Both the position numbers and the translations under genes were made by a program. The notes beneath the pieces are model-generated. The model had not been told where the DNA came from, did not search any database, and saw nothing but the letters and a program-made list of their open reading frames with translations. From Oscillospiraceae bacterium (lineage in GTDB: Bacteria > Bacillota > Clostridia > Oscillospirales > CAG-272), in contig WQSD01000090.1 in assembly GCA_009788105.1 (NCBI GenBank), forward strand, positions 1-6,003: a stretch of 6,003 bases of DNA, written 5' to 3'. Positions 5,652-6,003 of this stretch are shown piece after piece. The stretch's first letter is position 1. Each line of letters opens with the position of its first letter.

Positions 5652-5681
5652 GGCGGGACGTCTGGGACAACCTCCCCTACA
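5652..5681 (+). repeat. Dispersed palindromic repeat, copy 3 (degenerate)
   Basis: This 30-base copy begins GGCGGGACGTCTGGGAC and ends CCTCCCCTACA. It matches the 30-base copy at 5703-5732 at 21 of 30 positions without gaps, including the identical end CCCCTACA, and starts 51 bp before it in the same orientation. Its internal stem is weaker than in the other copies. Confidence 0.55.
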
Positions 5682-5702
5682 TGGGTTTTGGCTGTGCCGT
5701 TT

Positions 5703-5732
5703 GACGGGCGGGCATGGAAACCCGCCCCTACA
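5703..5732 (+). repeat. Dispersed palindromic repeat, copy 4 (best-formed)
   Basis: A perfect 7-bp stem GGGCGGG (5706-5712) with CCCGCCC (5721-5727) encloses the loop CATGGAAA and is followed by CTACA. It is the cleanest copy of the family also seen at 545, 645 and 5652. No T-tract follows, so a terminator role is unlikely. From memory, short repeats of this GGGCGGG...CCCGCCCCTACA form are common in clostridial intergenic DNA. Confidence 0.7.
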
Positions 5733-5849
5733 GGGTGCGGTGGGTCATGTGATGTCAGCTATAGAGCAAAAATTCTCGCACCCGCTATCCATCCTCGCTG
5801 AAGCAACATCGAACCGAACGCCACCCGACCCACAGCACCCTCTGCGGGT
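5720..5849. repeat. Long-range interrupted inverted repeat
   Basis: GGGTGCGGTGGGTC (5733-5746) pairs with GACCCACAGCACCC (5827-5840) at 13 of 14 positions. Outside it, ACCCGC (5720-5725) pairs with GCGGGT (5844-5849). The outer arm uses the same bases as the 3' stem of the repeat at 5703-5732, so the two folds exclude each other. Confidence 0.55.
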
Positions 5850-5925
5850 ATTTGTTTGCAACGGGGTTTGTTGGCAAGGCATCTTCGTGCCACGAACAGA
5901 CCGCATTGTTCATATTTTGGGGATT

Positions 5926-5956
5926 TTCAAACCCCTTTTCTGAAAAGGGGTTTGAA
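5926..5956. repeat. Perfect 14-bp hairpin with a 3-base loop
   Basis: TTCAAACCCCTTTT (5926-5939) and AAAAGGGGTTTGAA (5943-5956) are exact reverse complements around a CTG loop. The stem is strong, but no run of T follows on either strand outside the stem. An intrinsic terminator is possible only if the T residues within the arms suffice. Any gene it would serve is outside the window. Confidence 0.85.
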
Positions 5957-5965
5957 TGCCGGGTT

Positions 5966-5992
5966 GTTAGGGGCTGGCATGAAGCCCCTAAC
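5966..5992. repeat. Perfect 10-bp hairpin with GGCATGA loop
   Basis: GTTAGGGGCT (5966-5975) and AGCCCCTAAC (5983-5992) are exact reverse complements around GGCATGA. The loop shares GGCATG with the centre of the repeat copy at 5703-5732, suggesting a related element. It lies 9 bp after the preceding 14-bp hairpin. No T-tract follows on the + strand. On the - strand a T-run precedes the stem rather than following it. Confidence 0.8.
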
Positions 5993-6003
5993 GAAAAAGC
6001 AGG

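Larger units (their letters stand above)
5581..6003. other. Gene-poor, hairpin-rich region upstream of recN
   Basis: No supportable gene is seen on either strand. Open frames of 67-80 codons on the + strand (5598-5801, 5701-5943) merely translate through repeats and have no ribosome-binding site or recognisable domain. The region holds two direct copies of a palindromic repeat, a longer-range inverted repeat spanning 5720-5849, a 13-bp palindrome TTCGTGCCACGAA (5884-5896) and two strong hairpins near the right edge. The recN leader is at its left end, without a convincing promoter. Confidence 0.7.

Noticed and set aside
5655..5704. Translation DVWDNLPYMGFG on the + strand, faintly like the W-x-N-x-PY-x-GFG pattern of HemW-type radical SAM proteins
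   Set aside because: The flanking residues do not match, the frame stops at once, and the same bases are explained by a copy of the dispersed repeat.
5701..5943. + strand open frame of 80 codons near the right edge
   Set aside because: It starts inside the palindromic repeat, has no ribosome-binding site and shows no recognisable domain.

Overview
The window fits an anaerobic Gram-positive of the Clostridia (Bacillota). The evidence is strong AAGGAGG ribosome-binding sites, a lipoprotein signal peptide on the binding protein, a clean TTGACA/TATCAT promoter, RecN and LrgB of Firmicutes type, and intergenic spacers carrying short palindromic repeats that I associate with clostridial genomes. 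The lineage is inferred from these features, not from a marker gene.

Layout. The left edge holds the C-terminal part of an LrgB/YohK-family membrane protein on the + strand (1-251), followed by a rho-independent terminator (348-371). A repeat-rich spacer with no convincing gene follows (252-747). It holds two copies of a dispersed palindromic repeat, a 14-bp tandem repeat and one doubtful 42-codon ORF. Next, on the - strand and convergent with lrgB, is a three-gene ABC importer operon of the nitrate/sulfonate/taurine (NitT/TauT) class. In transcription order it encodes a cysteine-rich lipoprotein substrate-binding protein (3698-2490), a permease (2480-1530) and an ATPase (1527-748). The genes are 9 bp and 2 bp apart, and the Shine-Dalgarno sequences of the last two overlap the end of the gene before. 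The AT-rich region 3699-3909 holds the operon promoter, a perfect 12-bp inverted repeat across the -10/+1 region, helically phased A-tract repeats upstream of the -35, and a separate 20-bp-arm inverted repeat just after recN. recN (5580-3910, - strand) encodes the SMC-like DNA repair ATPase. The right end (5581-6003) has no supportable gene and holds more palindromic repeats and two strong hairpins.

How the genes work together. The binding protein would be lipid-anchored outside the membrane, capture a small ligand and deliver it to a permease dimer powered by the ATPase. The substrate cannot be read from the sequence. Cysteines at three cleft-proximal positions and a six-cysteine C-terminal tail suggest a soft-metal or thiol-linked ligand, or redox chemistry. 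RecN and LrgB are functionally separate. I see no defence, CRISPR or mobile-element system. The transporter's cysteine-rich binding protein, its promoter/operator region and the hairpin after recN are the most noteworthy items.
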